Origin: SIG452 sp045638525
GTDB lineage: Bacteria > Bacillota > Clostridia > UMGS1840
Direction of reading: 5' to 3'
Length of the DNA stretch: 64,000 bases
Assembly (NCBI GenBank): GCA_045638525.1
Contig: JAZUBQ010000019.1
Coordinates: 62,001-126,000 of the forward strand
The notes under the pieces were generated by a model. It had not been told where the DNA came from, did not search any database, and saw nothing but the letters and a program-made list of their open reading frames with translations. A program made the translations under genes and the position numbers. The stretch's first letter is position 1; the number at the start of each line of letters is the position of its first letter. This document shows, piece after piece, positions 51,212-59,614 of the stretch.

Positions 51212-52654
51212 TTAGTACAGATAAGTTGCACCAGGATAGTATCCATCGATGTAATCGCCGAAGGGACCTTCAGTTCTGGACCATTCTGCAACCATTTCTT
51301 TGTGAGTACCATCGGTTACCCATAACTGAATGTGGGTATCGGTAACAACAAAGTAGCTGTCAGCGTATGCACCGGTAGGCATTCTCAGATAAGGTTTGAG
51401 GTTTTCATCCAGAGCTACAACCATTTCGCCTTCATTGTTTTCGATGTATTTGATTTCTACAACCTGATGGGGATATGCAGCTTCGATGAAGCAATGTCTC
51501 CATTCAACTTTCGGATCAGCTTTTCCGCCGATGTATCTGAATACACGAGGAGTATCGTTTCTACCATCCAGAACTAAACCGTTAACGATTAAGTACTGAT
51601 AGTATTCATGGGGATCAGCCAGTTCGTATTTAACTTCAGACCAAGCAACGGTGGGAACGATACGGATATCTAATTCATCATAGATGTACAGATTTACAGT
51701 ATCTGCATCCCACTGCCATTTGTTGTTGCATCCACCGTTGAAGTATTCAACTGCGGGGATTTTGGTAGCGGGTTCACCATGGTAGGTAGGACCGGTTAAA
51801 ACTTTTAAGTAGGGGATATCTAATTTTGCAGCGATTTCTTCATCGGTAACAACATACTGATTGTCATAATCGTTGCGGTCGCTTAAGTTAGCAGCATGGA
51901 AGAAAGTACCAACTTCAATTTCTTTAGTTAAAACTTTTTTACCTTCTTTATCGTAAACGATGTTGCCATCTTTGTCGATAAGAGGTTTAACTTTGAATAC
52001 GTCTAAGTCGTAGTCCATTAATTCAACTTCGCCGTCGAAATCAATGTTTAAGAATCTGTCATAGTTAGCATACAGTAATTCGTTGTATACTCTGCCTTCC
52101 TGGTCGAATACGAAGTTACCTTCGTTGTCCAGGTTCATGATACCAGCAGCCTGCCAGGTTACTTCAACGTCAGCATATCTGTTGGTGGGAACAAATACTT
52201 CAAAGTCAGAAACGCCTAAAGCTTCGTTACCGAAATCCCAAGCCCAGAAAGAGTTGTTGATTTTGGTCTGCTGTCTCTGCCAGATTTTGTGGTCACCGTA
52301 TAATTCCCACATGAAATCCTGGAATCTGGTTTCCCACTGGGGATACAGAGGAACTAAACGAGTGATGTTGTTCTGTTTGTTGCCTTCCAGGTACAGTCTT
52401 TCGTAACCTGCATGAGGATAAGCTAATTCATAGCCTTCCAGTACCCATTCAACATCTTCGTCTTTTACGGGTTCGCTAAACCATTTGCTAGTAGGTTTGC
52501 CGTCAGCGAATACGTTGAACAGTTTGTGATAGCTTCCCGGAGTGGTGGTGTCATAACCTGCGAATACGTTTTCCAGAGTTGCAGCAGATGCAGCACTGGT
52601 CAGTACGCTGGTAACAACAGCTACGCTTGCCAGGACTTTCAGTAATTTTTTCAT
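51212..52654 (-). CDS. Secreted protein of unknown function, probably abundant
   Basis: A 480-residue exported protein I do not recognise. Residues 1-24 form a signal peptide ending in SAASA. The mature part is acidic and rich in Tyr, Trp, Asp and Asn, with no visible LPXTG, SLH, lipobox or catalytic motif. Codon choice is biased toward TAC, AAC, GTT and GCT forms, unlike many neighbours, which points to high expression. It is monocistronic, with AGGAGG before the ATG, two consensus promoters upstream and a strong terminator. A structural surface or matrix role is one possibility, a secreted enzyme another; neither is supported by a motif. Confidence 0.9.
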   Translation of the reverse strand: MKKLLKVLASVAVVTSVLTSAASAATLENVFAGYDTTTPGSYHKLFNVFADGKPTSKWFSEPVKDEDVEWVLEGYELAYPHAGYERLYLEGNKQNNITRLVPLYPQWETRFQDFMWELYGDHKIWQRQQTKINNSFWAWDFGNEALGVSDFEVFVPTNRYADVEVTWQAAGIMNLDNEGNFVFDQEGRVYNELLYANYDRFLNIDFDGEVELMDYDLDVFKVKPLIDKDGNIVYDKEGKKVLTKEIEVGTFFHAANLSDRNDYDNQYVVTDEEIAAKLDIPYLKVLTGPTYHGEPATKIPAVEYFNGGCNNKWQWDADTVNLYIYDELDIRIVPTVAWSEVKYELADPHEYYQYLIVNGLVLDGRNDTPRVFRYIGGKADPKVEWRHCFIEAAYPHQVVEIKYIENNEGEMVVALDENLKPYLRMPTGAYADSYFVVTDTHIQLWVTDGTHKEMVAEWSRTEGPFGDYIDGYYPGATYLY

Positions 52655-52777
52655 AAGAAAAAACCTCCTGTTTAAAATTTATTTTATATTTTTTATTCAA
52701 TTTTGTTGGGTTATACTCTGTCAATTCTCCTAAATTTAGGCACCACTAATAGACAATAGCATAACTCTCATAGAAAT

Positions 52778-52805
52778 ATTATACCATAAAATGGGATTTT
52801 GTCAA
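52778..52805 (-). promoter_or_regulatory. Proximal sigma-A promoter of the secreted-protein gene
   Basis: Perfect TTGACA (52805-52800), 16-base spacer, perfect TATAAT (52783-52778) preceded by TGG (extended -10). Transcript start near 52770 gives a leader of about 115 bases. Confidence 0.88.
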
Positions 52806-52919
52806 TAGTTTCTATGTATTTTTTTGGAAAAAATACGCACTTTATTTTGGCAATTTTTATGCAAATTACCCATCCCATTTCATCGTAATATCTTCTACGA
52901 GTATTTTTTTTACGATTGC

Positions 52920-52948
52920 ATTATACTATATACTTTTGTATCTGTCAA
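52920..52948 (-). promoter_or_regulatory. Distal sigma-A promoter of the secreted-protein gene
   Basis: Perfect TTGACA (52948-52943), 17-base spacer, perfect TATAAT (52925-52920). It is 142 bases upstream of the proximal promoter with the same orientation and no intervening terminator. Confidence 0.85.
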
Positions 52949-53144
52949 TATTTGTAATTTTTTTGTCACATAATTTTAACATTTCTGTGAATTGTATGTG
53001 AACTGATATCGAAAAACCCATTTCCCAAACTGTTTTCTTTGGGTTCGTTGCACCCGTGATGTTCCGGTCTCTTCACAAAGAAATGTATTGCAGCTGTATC
53101 TTCTGTTTTGTGAGAAAGCAGAACCATAGAGATATTTTTCTTTC

Positions 53145-53292
53145 GCTAAATTTTGCAACAAGTTGCAAAGCGAAATTATTTCTTGTGAAACAGCTAAATT
53201 AAATTCGCTTTATAGCTGACCGAAGTCAATTTAGCTACGAAGTAATTCAGTATGCGTTAACATATTTAGCTCGCCATCAGGCGAATTTAGCT
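53145..53292. repeat. Structured hairpin array 2 (AGCTAAATT core, 3 forward + 3 inverted)
   Basis: Forward cores are GCTAAAT (53145), the variant GCGAAAT (53170) and AGCTAAATT (53192). Inverted cores are AATTTAGCT (53228), ATTTAGCT (53264) and AATTTAGCT (53284). Gaps hold hairpins TTTGCAAC/GTTGCAAA (53152-53169), TTTC/GAAA (53179-53190), ACG/CGT (53237-53256) and CGCC/GGCG (53272-53283). The layout is that of array 1 at 7743-7934, but the core is a different sequence. It lies between the tRNA-Thr terminator and the secreted-protein promoters. Confidence 0.8.
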
Positions 53293-53293
53293 A

Positions 53294-53331
53294 AAAAAAG
53301 ACATTTTTCTTTGTCGAAAAATGTCTTTTTT
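53294..53331 (-). terminator. Terminator after tRNA-Thr
   Basis: A 15-bp stem: AAAAAAGACATTTTT paired with AAAAATGTCTTTTTT, loop of 8 bases, immediately after the encoded CCA of the tRNA, with a T-run on the minus strand. Confidence 0.88.
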
Positions 53332-53332
53332 C

Positions 53333-53408
53333 TGGAGCTAGTGATCGGACTTGAACCGACGGCCTATTGATTACGAATCAATTGCGCTACCAACTGCGCC
53401 ACACTAGC
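53333..53408 (-). tRNA. tRNA-Thr (anticodon CGU)
   Basis: A 76-base cloverleaf including encoded CCA (53335-53333). The acceptor stem is GCTAGTG/CACTAGC, the D stem GCGC/GCGC, the anticodon stem ATTGA/TCAAT with loop TTCGTAA (anticodon CGT, reading ACG), and the T arm GTCGG/CCGAT with TTCAAGT. It follows jag and precedes its own terminator. Confidence 0.97.
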
Positions 53409-53417
53409 ATATTATGA

Positions 53418-53444
53418 TGGGGCTGCATAAGAGATACAGCCCCA
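53418..53444 (-). other. Hairpin between jag and tRNA-Thr
   Basis: A perfect 8-bp stem TGGGGCTG/CAGCCCCA with an 11-base loop, 7 bases after the jag stop. No T-run follows on the minus strand, so it may be a processing or weak termination signal rather than a full terminator. Confidence 0.55.
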
Positions 53445-53450
53445 TATTTA

Positions 53451-54299
53451 TTAGTTTTCGCTTTCAGTGGTTTCTGTTGCTGCTACTTCTTGGTTCTGCT
53501 GATTTCTGTGTTTGAATGCAACAATCAGACGTCTCTGGGGTTCCACACCTACGGAATAAGTAGTAATCATCGGATAGCTCTGCAATGCAGAATGAATGAT
53601 TCTTCTTTCGTAAGCTTTCATCGGCTCTAATTCGTATTTACCACGAGATTTGATAACACGGTTTGCAATGCTTTTCGCCAGACCGGTTAAGGTTTTTTCA
53701 CGTTTCATACGATAATCTTCGGTATCAAGACGGATTTTTTCGCCGCCTTTCACTTTTTTGTTGAATGCCAACTGCAGCATATGCTGGATAGCATCTAAAG
53801 TGTCACCGTGTTTTCCGATGATGTTGCCGGCTTCTTCGCCACTTAAGTTAACAGAAATGATTCTGCCCTTCTGAGTTACTTCGGCAGAAACTTCCATCTG
53901 CATTAACGCAAATAACTGTTTCACATAGTCAGAAACAAACTGAACACCGTTTTCACTGGGAACAAAATCAGTATCTTCTTCAAAGTTTACGGTCGGTTTT
54001 TTTGCTTCTGCTTTCGGTGCAGGAACAGTTTCTCTCACCGGTTTCTTTTCCGCTTTGGGTTTTTCTGCTTTCATTTCCTTTTTCGGAGCTTCTTCTTTTT
54101 TATCTTCCGGTTTTTTCACATCATATCTTGCTAAGATTCTGGCAGGTTTTGCACCGATTCCCAAAAAACCGCTGGTAGGTGCATTTAAAATTTCAAATTC
54201 AATCAAATCTCTGTCAACAGCTAATTCTGCAACTGCTTTTTCAATTGCCTCATCTACTGTTTTTCCAGTTGCGATAATTTCTTTCACAGATGGTTCCAA
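53451..54299 (-). CDS. jag: RNA-binding protein Jag (KhpB/EloR)
   Basis: A cytoplasmic RNA-binding protein linked to cell elongation and small-RNA function. It has 282 residues. The Jag-N domain is at 1-60 (TGKTVDEAIEKAVAEL, GFLGIGAKPARI). A Lys/Glu/Pro-rich linker lies at about 65-108. The KH domain has GNIIGKHGDTLDAIQ near 160, and the R3H domain has MKAYERRIIHSALQSYP near 230. It follows yidC by 5 bases, the conserved order. After jag there is a tRNA rather than mnmE. Confidence 0.96.
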   Translation of the reverse strand: MEPSVKEIIATGKTVDEAIEKAVAELAVDRDLIEFEILNAPTSGFLGIGAKPARILARYDVKKPEDKKEEAPKKEMKAEKPKAEKKPVRETVPAPKAEAKKPTVNFEEDTDFVPSENGVQFVSDYVKQLFALMQMEVSAEVTQKGRIISVNLSGEEAGNIIGKHGDTLDAIQHMLQLAFNKKVKGGEKIRLDTEDYRMKREKTLTGLAKSIANRVIKSRGKYELEPMKAYERRIIHSALQSYPMITTYSVGVEPQRRLIVAFKHRNQQNQEVAATETTESEN

Positions 54300-54304
54300 C
54301 CTTT

Positions 54305-55207
54305 CTATTTCTTTTTCTTCTTTTTCATTTCTTTTTTCTGGATGGCTTTTAATTCTTCTTGTTCTTCAATGACATCCACTTCTTTGTTCATAATATAACG
54401 GTCTAAAGTGAAGCTTTGAACAATCTGAATTAAGTTACCAACAACCCAGTAAAGTCCCATTGCCGCCGGCAGGATATAACAGAAATACGCGGTCATAAAA
54501 GGGAAAATCAGTTGCATACTCTTCATCTGAGAAGCCTGTTCTGCAGTCTGGGTTTTTGCATTGATTTTCTGGGTAATATAACTGGTTAAGAAGGTAGTCA
54601 GCCCTGCGAATACCGGAAGTGCCCATAAAATAGGATTGGTAGACACAGCTGCTGAAGGAGTCAGACCCAAGTTCAGACCAAAAAAGTCAAAATTCATTAC
54701 AAACTGTTCTGCAGTAAAGTTAGTCTGAATGGTTGCGAGCAATTCTTTTGCTTTGTCTAAATTGTTGCTGACAAATGCAACAACGTTCAACTGAGTGTCG
54801 GTAGGAGTCTGACACAACACGGTTAATGCAGCTTTTAACTCCTCAGTAACGGGATGCCCCATAATATATGTAATAGGATTTTGAATTACCCCGTAAATAG
54901 CAATCAAAATAGGCATCTGAATAAACAGAGGCAGACAGCTGCTCATCGGGTTGATTTTATACTGCTGATAAAGCTTCATGGTTTCTTCATTCAGCTTTTC
55001 TTTATCGTATTGATATTTTTTCTGAAGTTCTTGCAATTTGGGCTGCATTTTCTGCATATGTGCCATGGATTTCTGCTGTTTGATAACCAAAGGAAGCAAA
55101 CACACACGCACCAATATCGTAAATAAAATAATGGCAACACCGAAGTTTTCTACAAAGTTGTAGATATACTTCATGATAGTGCCCAAAAACACATAAATAA
55201 AATTCAT
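54305..55207 (-). CDS. yidC: Membrane protein insertase YidC
   Basis: Inserts and folds membrane proteins with or without SecYEG. It has 300 residues, the Gram-positive size (no large periplasmic domain). There are about five membrane helices, the conserved Arg in FTILVRVCLLPLVIKQQKS, and a cytoplasmic coiled coil between the first two. The C terminus ends in a Lys-rich tail (KKEMKKKKKK). No lipobox is visible at the N terminus, unlike many Gram-positive YidC1 proteins. It lies between yidD and jag. Confidence 0.96.
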   Translation of the reverse strand: MNFIYVFLGTIMKYIYNFVENFGVAIILFTILVRVCLLPLVIKQQKSMAHMQKMQPKLQELQKKYQYDKEKLNEETMKLYQQYKINPMSSCLPLFIQMPILIAIYGVIQNPITYIMGHPVTEELKAALTVLCQTPTDTQLNVVAFVSNNLDKAKELLATIQTNFTAEQFVMNFDFFGLNLGLTPSAAVSTNPILWALPVFAGLTTFLTSYITQKINAKTQTAEQASQMKSMQLIFPFMTAYFCYILPAAMGLYWVVGNLIQIVQSFTLDRYIMNKEVDVIEEQEELKAIQKKEMKKKKKK

Positions 55208-55231
55208 CGAACTTTTCCTTTCAGTTCAAGT

Positions 55232-55438
55232 TTACGGGTAGTCAATACCGCCCGGATTCCATGGGTTACACCGCAAAATCCGATAACAGGCTTTCAAAAA
55301 GCCTTTCACAAAGCCATACTTTTTCACCGCCAGAATTGCATACTGCGAACAGGACGGATAAAAACGGCAACGTGCACCAAGCAATGGTGAAATCCACTTC
55401 TGATAACAACGAACCAAAAAAATAAACACGTTACTCAT
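55232..55438 (-). CDS. yidD: Membrane protein insertion efficiency factor YidD
   Basis: A small membrane-associated protein that assists YidC. From ATG 55438 (MSNVFIFLVRCYQKW) it has 68 residues. The hallmark YQKWISPLLGARCRFYPSCS with three Cys and the closing CNPWNPGGID are present. The start overlaps the end of rnpA by 8 bases, with AGGTG inside rnpA as ribosome site. It is the third gene of the rpmH-rnpA-yidD-yidC-jag run. Confidence 0.96.
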   Translation of the reverse strand: MSNVFIFLVRCYQKWISPLLGARCRFYPSCSQYAILAVKKYGFVKGFLKACYRILRCNPWNPGGIDYP

Positions 55439-55769
55439 CACAAAAAGCACCTGCTTTTTTCAGCAATTTATTCAGTTCGTTGCCCAAAGCAAAAAAGTTT
55501 GCACCAACAATCGCCGCTCTTGCCACCACAACAATATCATAGCCTTTTTTCATATTCGGAATCATAAGCCGCATATTCTCATATATCAGCCGTCTGGCAC
55601 GATTTCGTTTACACGCTTTTCCGATTTTTTTGGTAGCGGTGATTCCCAAACGGAGAGAATCGCTATGATGGTTGTCGCGATAATATACCACAGCATATCT
55701 GCCCGGATAGGACAAACCTTTTTTATACACTCTTTGAAACTCGTAGTTTTCAGTTAAAGAAGTAATCAA
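55431..55769 (-). CDS. rnpA: Ribonuclease P protein component
   Basis: The protein cofactor of RNase P, which matures tRNA 5' ends. It has 112 residues. The N terminus ENYEFQRVYKKG and the RNR motif KACKRNRARRLIYE are typical. The start is a TTG at 55769, 6 bases after GAGGGG. It overlaps yidD by 8 bases and follows rpmH by about 130 bases. Confidence 0.95.
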   Translation of the reverse strand: MITSLTENYEFQRVYKKGLSYPGRYAVVYYRDNHHSDSLRLGITATKKIGKACKRNRARRLIYENMRLMIPNMKKGYDIVVVARAAIVGANFFALGNELNKLLKKAGAFCDE

Positions 55770-55900
55770 GCAATTCCCCTCAAATCACATACAATTATAG
55801 CGAAACAGGCGATAAATTTTTCCCTATTTGTCGATAAAAACGGCAGATAAAGAAAAAATGTCGCAAGCATTAAGCATCTGACGACATTTCTTATCTTTGA

Positions 55901-56035
55901 TTATGCACTAAGACTAACTCTGCCTCTTGCTCTTCTTCTAGCTAAGATTTTTCTTCCGTTTCTGGTTCTCATTCTCTTAAAGAAGCCGTGTTCTCTTTTT
56001 CTCTGTCTTTTTTTCGGTTGATAAGTTCTTTTCAT
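55901..56035 (-). CDS. rpmH: 50S ribosomal protein L34
   Basis: Forty-four residues, translated by hand because it is short: MKRTYQPKKRQRKREHGF at the start, RMRTRNGRKILARRRARGR in the middle and VSLSA at the end. All of L34's conserved basic positions are there. RBS GGAGG precedes the ATG. It leads the rpmH-rnpA-yidD-yidC-jag operon. Confidence 0.97.
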   Translation of the reverse strand: MKRTYQPKKRQRKREHGFFKRMRTRNGRKILARRRARGRVSLSA

Positions 56036-56151
56036 TGTTTGCACCTCCAATATATATCATTCATTACTTTACCATACTGATGTCCGCTTTCTGCGGAAAA
56101 ATGCTAAGTTCTGATTCAAAATAACAATATTTATCAATTTTAGCACTGAAT

Positions 56152-56180
56152 ATTATAACCAATAACCTTCCAAATGTCAA
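56152..56180 (-). promoter_or_regulatory. Sigma-A promoter of rpmH
   Basis: Perfect TTGACA (56180-56175), 17-base spacer, perfect TATAAT (56157-56152) on the minus strand, 117 bases before the rpmH start, as expected for a ribosomal-protein operon. Confidence 0.9.
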
Positions 56181-56198
56181 GCTATTTTTAAAAGTTTT

Positions 56199-57314
56199 TC
56201 ATTTTTTTTTATTTTTTTCAAAAATACGGTTGATTTTTTCGGCAGCAAGACAAACTTCCTCACGGGTATTCTGTTTGCAAAAAGAGACACGGATTGCAGT
56301 ATCCTGGCTGGATTTTGGAACCGAAAACGCTTCTAAAACACGGTTGTTCCCACCTTTTTTCTCCGAACAAGCAGATCCCGAAGACACAAACACTCCTTCG
56401 CTTTCCAACATATGAAGCACAATTTCAGAACGCAAGTTCATAGAAAAATTCACAATGGCTCCCAACGTGTTTTTACTGTTACAAACAATTTCGGGAGACA
56501 GTTTTTCCAAAAACAATGCCGAAAGTTCCCGAACTGTTTCCATAGGCTTTTCTTCCCTGAAGATTTTGACTGCTTTGGAAAATCCTGCAATATTTGCTAC
56601 ATTTTCAGTGCCGGAAAACAGTTGGTTTTCCTGACCGCCTCCAAAATACAGAGAAGTAAGAAAAATTCCTTTTCTCACATACAAACCACCAATTCCTTTG
56701 GGTGCTCCGATTTTATGTCCCGAAAAAGTCATAATATCAGCCCCAAAGTCCCGTACTGAAATATCCAGTTTTCCGTACGCCTGAATACAGTCGGAATGTA
56801 ACACGGTTTTCAGTCTTTTTTGGGTAATCATCAGTTTGATTCTTTTAATATCAAACACCGTTCCGGTTTCGTTATTCACAGCCATCATACTAACCAATGC
56901 AGTATTGGCATCCAGATGAGTGTCAAGCCATTCCCAATCCGGCTCATAGTCTTTGATGGGGATATATTCCACAAGATAGCCGTTTTCTGACAAATATTTT
57001 CCTACATTATATACAGAGGCGTGTTCTACTGAAGAAATCAGCACCTTATTTCCGCTATGTTTATTCCGACGAAGATACCCCAAAATCGCCGTGTTATTTG
57101 CCAAAGTACCCGAGGCTGCAAAATAAATTTCAGACTCTTTTGCACCAATAGAGTCGGCAACCGTTTTTCTGGCTTCGGTGATGATATCCTCAGCTTCCAT
57201 CCCCATCCGATGCAAGGATGATGGATTCCCATATTGATTTTTGAGTACTTCTGTAACAGTTTCGATTACCGCATCATAGGGACGGGTAGTCGCCGCATTA
57301 TCTAAATAAATCAT
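56199..57314 (-). CDS. Cysteine desulfurase (NifS/IscS-like)
   Basis: A PLP enzyme that takes sulfur from cysteine for iron-sulfur clusters or thio-modification. I prefer the start MIYLDNAATT at 57314, 9 bases after GGAG; further ATG codons lie at 57317, 57323 and 57329. It has 371 residues. The PLP Lys is in TFSGHKIGAPKG, and the catalytic-loop Cys is in SSGSACSEKK. Motifs HASVYN and NNETGTVFDI are conserved. No iscU or thiI gene is adjacent, so its partner is unknown. It lies between the P-type ATPase and the rpmH promoter. Confidence 0.94.
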   Translation of the reverse strand: MIYLDNAATTRPYDAVIETVTEVLKNQYGNPSSLHRMGMEAEDIITEARKTVADSIGAKESEIYFAASGTLANNTAILGYLRRNKHSGNKVLISSVEHASVYNVGKYLSENGYLVEYIPIKDYEPDWEWLDTHLDANTALVSMMAVNNETGTVFDIKRIKLMITQKRLKTVLHSDCIQAYGKLDISVRDFGADIMTFSGHKIGAPKGIGGLYVRKGIFLTSLYFGGGQENQLFSGTENVANIAGFSKAVKIFREEKPMETVRELSALFLEKLSPEIVCNSKNTLGAIVNFSMNLRSEIVLHMLESEGVFVSSGSACSEKKGGNNRVLEAFSVPKSSQDTAIRVSFCKQNTREEVCLAAEKINRIFEKNKKK

Positions 57315-57358
57315 CATTTTCATCTCCATTTTTTACTGATGCATCGCTATTATTTATC

Positions 57359-59599
57359 CTATACTTTGTTTTGTTCTCTTTTATGGAAGATTGCCAGAAG
57401 GACCGTCCCCACCGTCATACAGGTTCCCAAAAGAATAAAATCCGAAAGGGATAGTGGCGCAAGAGTCAGCAATCCCGGAATCCCCAAACAAACAAAAAAT
57501 CCAACCAATCCGAACAAAACAACGCCTGCTTTCCAGAAACTGAAAGGCAAACTGCAACTCACAAGTTGAAAAAAGCAAAAGTATGCCGTCAAATAAAAAG
57601 ACAGCGATTCCTTATGTGGCAAAAATCCGACCTTCTCCAAAATCCCAAAGAAGGTCACAAACAGAGCAATCAGCACTGCATTAGGCAATGTTTTTCGTAA
57701 AACACTGGGTAAAAATTCACAGGAAACAGGCGTATCATTGGGCTCCATTGCCAGAAAAAAGGACGGAATCCCAACTGTGAAAACACCAATTACAGTGATA
57801 TACACAGGAGAAAAGGGATAACTGATTCCCAAGAGACTATAAAAAACGCTTAACAATACAGAATACACAGTTTTTAGTAAGTATAAACTTGCTACCCGTT
57901 CAATATTGTTGACAATCCGTCTCCCCTCTTGCAAAATATGCGGAATCGGCGTAAAATCGGACTCGCTTAAAACGATTTGCGAAACAGCTTTGGACGCCTG
58001 ATCCCCATGTGCCATAGCAATCGAAAGATCTGCTTCCTTTAGAGCCAATACATCGTTAACGCCGTCCCCTACCATAGCAACCGTTTCTCCGTTTTGTTTG
58101 AATGCTTCAATCAATAATCGTTTATCCTCCGGGGATACACACCCAAACACAGAATACTGTTTCACCAGTTTCTTAAAATGCTCCAATGTTTTTGGCTGAT
58201 TGGTGATATCAATATAACGATGATATCCAAAAAAGCCCAACTGTTTGGCAATGGCAGAAACAGTTTCCGGACGATCTCCCGAAATGATTTTCAAATCCAC
58301 ATTCTGGGTATCAAAATAGTCCAAAACCTCACGGGCATTCTTTTTTAAAACATCTGACATTACCAGAATCGCCATACACTCGCCATCTTTAGAAAGTGCC
58401 AGTACCCGTTTGCCCTCGCGCATTTTTTCGTCAACAGTTTTTAAAATTTCTTCCGAAGTAATCAATTTCCCAGGTGTACCCAATCGGTAACAAACAGTTC
58501 CGACACGTATTTCAGAATACTTCCGCTCGGAAGAAAAGGGAATCGCTTCCTCCCAACAAAGGTCAGAATCATCTCCATATTGACGAAAAACAGCTTCCAT
58601 CGTAGGATTTCTTAAGGAAAATGCTTTTGCAAACAGTTTTAAGATTTCCTCACTATGTTCAGAATAGGAAATCAACTGTTCCATCCGAATATCTCCGGTG
58701 GTTAAGGTCCCCGTCTTATCTAAGCACAGCGTACTGACACGACTTAAACACTCCACTGCTGAAAAATGATTCACAACAGCTTTCTTTCTCGCCAATTTCA
58801 AAACAGCACTTCCTGCAGTTACGGTAGTAATCAGGTATAAACCCGAAGGAATCATCCCCACAATGCCTGCTGTGGTGGTAAGTACAGCTGCCTGCCAGGA
58901 AAGTTGCTCCCGATAAAAAGTGGATAAAAACAGCAAAATGCCAAGCGGCAGAATAATGAGCGACATAATTCGGATAATTTTTTCAATCCCTTCTAAAATC
59001 ACAGAGCTTTGCTTTTTATATTTTCCTGCTTGTAAGAGCATTTTTGCATATTGGGTATCGTCACCGATACGAACAGCTTGTGCCAGGCACTCTCCCGACA
59101 CCAGAAAGCTACCCGAAAACAAGGCTTCTCCCTCTTTTTTGACAATAGAGTCACTTTCTCCCGTCATCAGGGCTTCGCTTACTTCCACATAATCTGATGA
59201 AAGTACGTTCATATCACAAGGAACCTCATCCCCTGCCTTTAATAAAAGAATGTCTTTTTCTTTAATTTCTTCACTCAGAACAGACACTTTACTTCCTTCA
59301 CAAATTTTGAGATAGGACTTCTGACGCACACTTTTCAGCTGATTGAGTTTGTGCTTTAAATACAATTCCTGGCAAATCCCAATCGTTGCATTGGAAATCA
59401 CAACGCCCATAAACATTCCGTTCTGATAAGAACCTGTCACCATAACCAACACAAACAAAACCAAATTCAAAAGATTGAACCAGGTCAATAAATGTTCCTG
59501 CAGAATATTCCGGAGGGTTCTGGTCTCCGGCTTTGACATACGATTGGTCATATCGGATTTTTCGTGTCCGGCAACCAATGGACGGCTGAGTGCTGCCAT
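57359..59599 (-). CDS. Cation-translocating P-type ATPase
   Basis: A membrane ion pump of 746 residues. It has the actuator motif TGES (146-149), phosphorylation site DKTGT with Asp294, and the hinge motif VGDGVNDV near residue 508. Membrane helix M4 carries PSGL (251-254) rather than the PEGL of calcium and magnesium pumps or the CPC of heavy-metal pumps. There is no N-terminal metal-binding domain. It resembles the CtpE/Exp7-like group, but the ion cannot be assigned from sequence. RBS AAAGGAG precedes the ATG. It is 16 bases after the EEP gene. Confidence 0.9.
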   Translation of the reverse strand: MAALSRPLVAGHEKSDMTNRMSKPETRTLRNILQEHLLTWFNLLNLVLFVLVMVTGSYQNGMFMGVVISNATIGICQELYLKHKLNQLKSVRQKSYLKICEGSKVSVLSEEIKEKDILLLKAGDEVPCDMNVLSSDYVEVSEALMTGESDSIVKKEGEALFSGSFLVSGECLAQAVRIGDDTQYAKMLLQAGKYKKQSSVILEGIEKIIRIMSLIILPLGILLFLSTFYREQLSWQAAVLTTTAGIVGMIPSGLYLITTVTAGSAVLKLARKKAVVNHFSAVECLSRVSTLCLDKTGTLTTGDIRMEQLISYSEHSEEILKLFAKAFSLRNPTMEAVFRQYGDDSDLCWEEAIPFSSERKYSEIRVGTVCYRLGTPGKLITSEEILKTVDEKMREGKRVLALSKDGECMAILVMSDVLKKNAREVLDYFDTQNVDLKIISGDRPETVSAIAKQLGFFGYHRYIDITNQPKTLEHFKKLVKQYSVFGCVSPEDKRLLIEAFKQNGETVAMVGDGVNDVLALKEADLSIAMAHGDQASKAVSQIVLSESDFTPIPHILQEGRRIVNNIERVASLYLLKTVYSVLLSVFYSLLGISYPFSPVYITVIGVFTVGIPSFFLAMEPNDTPVSCEFLPSVLRKTLPNAVLIALFVTFFGILEKVGFLPHKESLSFYLTAYFCFFQLVSCSLPFSFWKAGVVLFGLVGFFVCLGIPGLLTLAPLSLSDFILLGTCMTVGTVLLAIFHKREQNKV

Positions 59600-59614
59600 A
59601 ATGAATCTCCTTTG

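Larger units (their letters stand above)
52655..53143. other. Leader and promoter region of the secreted-protein gene
   Basis: No credible gene. It holds two promoters (52778-52805 and 52920-52948), a 115-base leader with a perfect 12-bp palindrome CCTAAATTTAGG (52729-52740), and a CCCAAA/TTTGGG hairpin near 53022-53042. Array 2 follows from 53145. Confidence 0.6.

Noticed and set aside
52976..53161. 61-codon minus-strand open frame upstream of the secreted protein
   Set aside because: No ribosome site, no similarity to known proteins, and it ends in the hairpin array.
56037..56198. Possible oriC / DnaA boxes upstream of rpmH
   Set aside because: Only one weak TTATCAATT-like site is seen; no TTATNCACA cluster and no dnaA gene.
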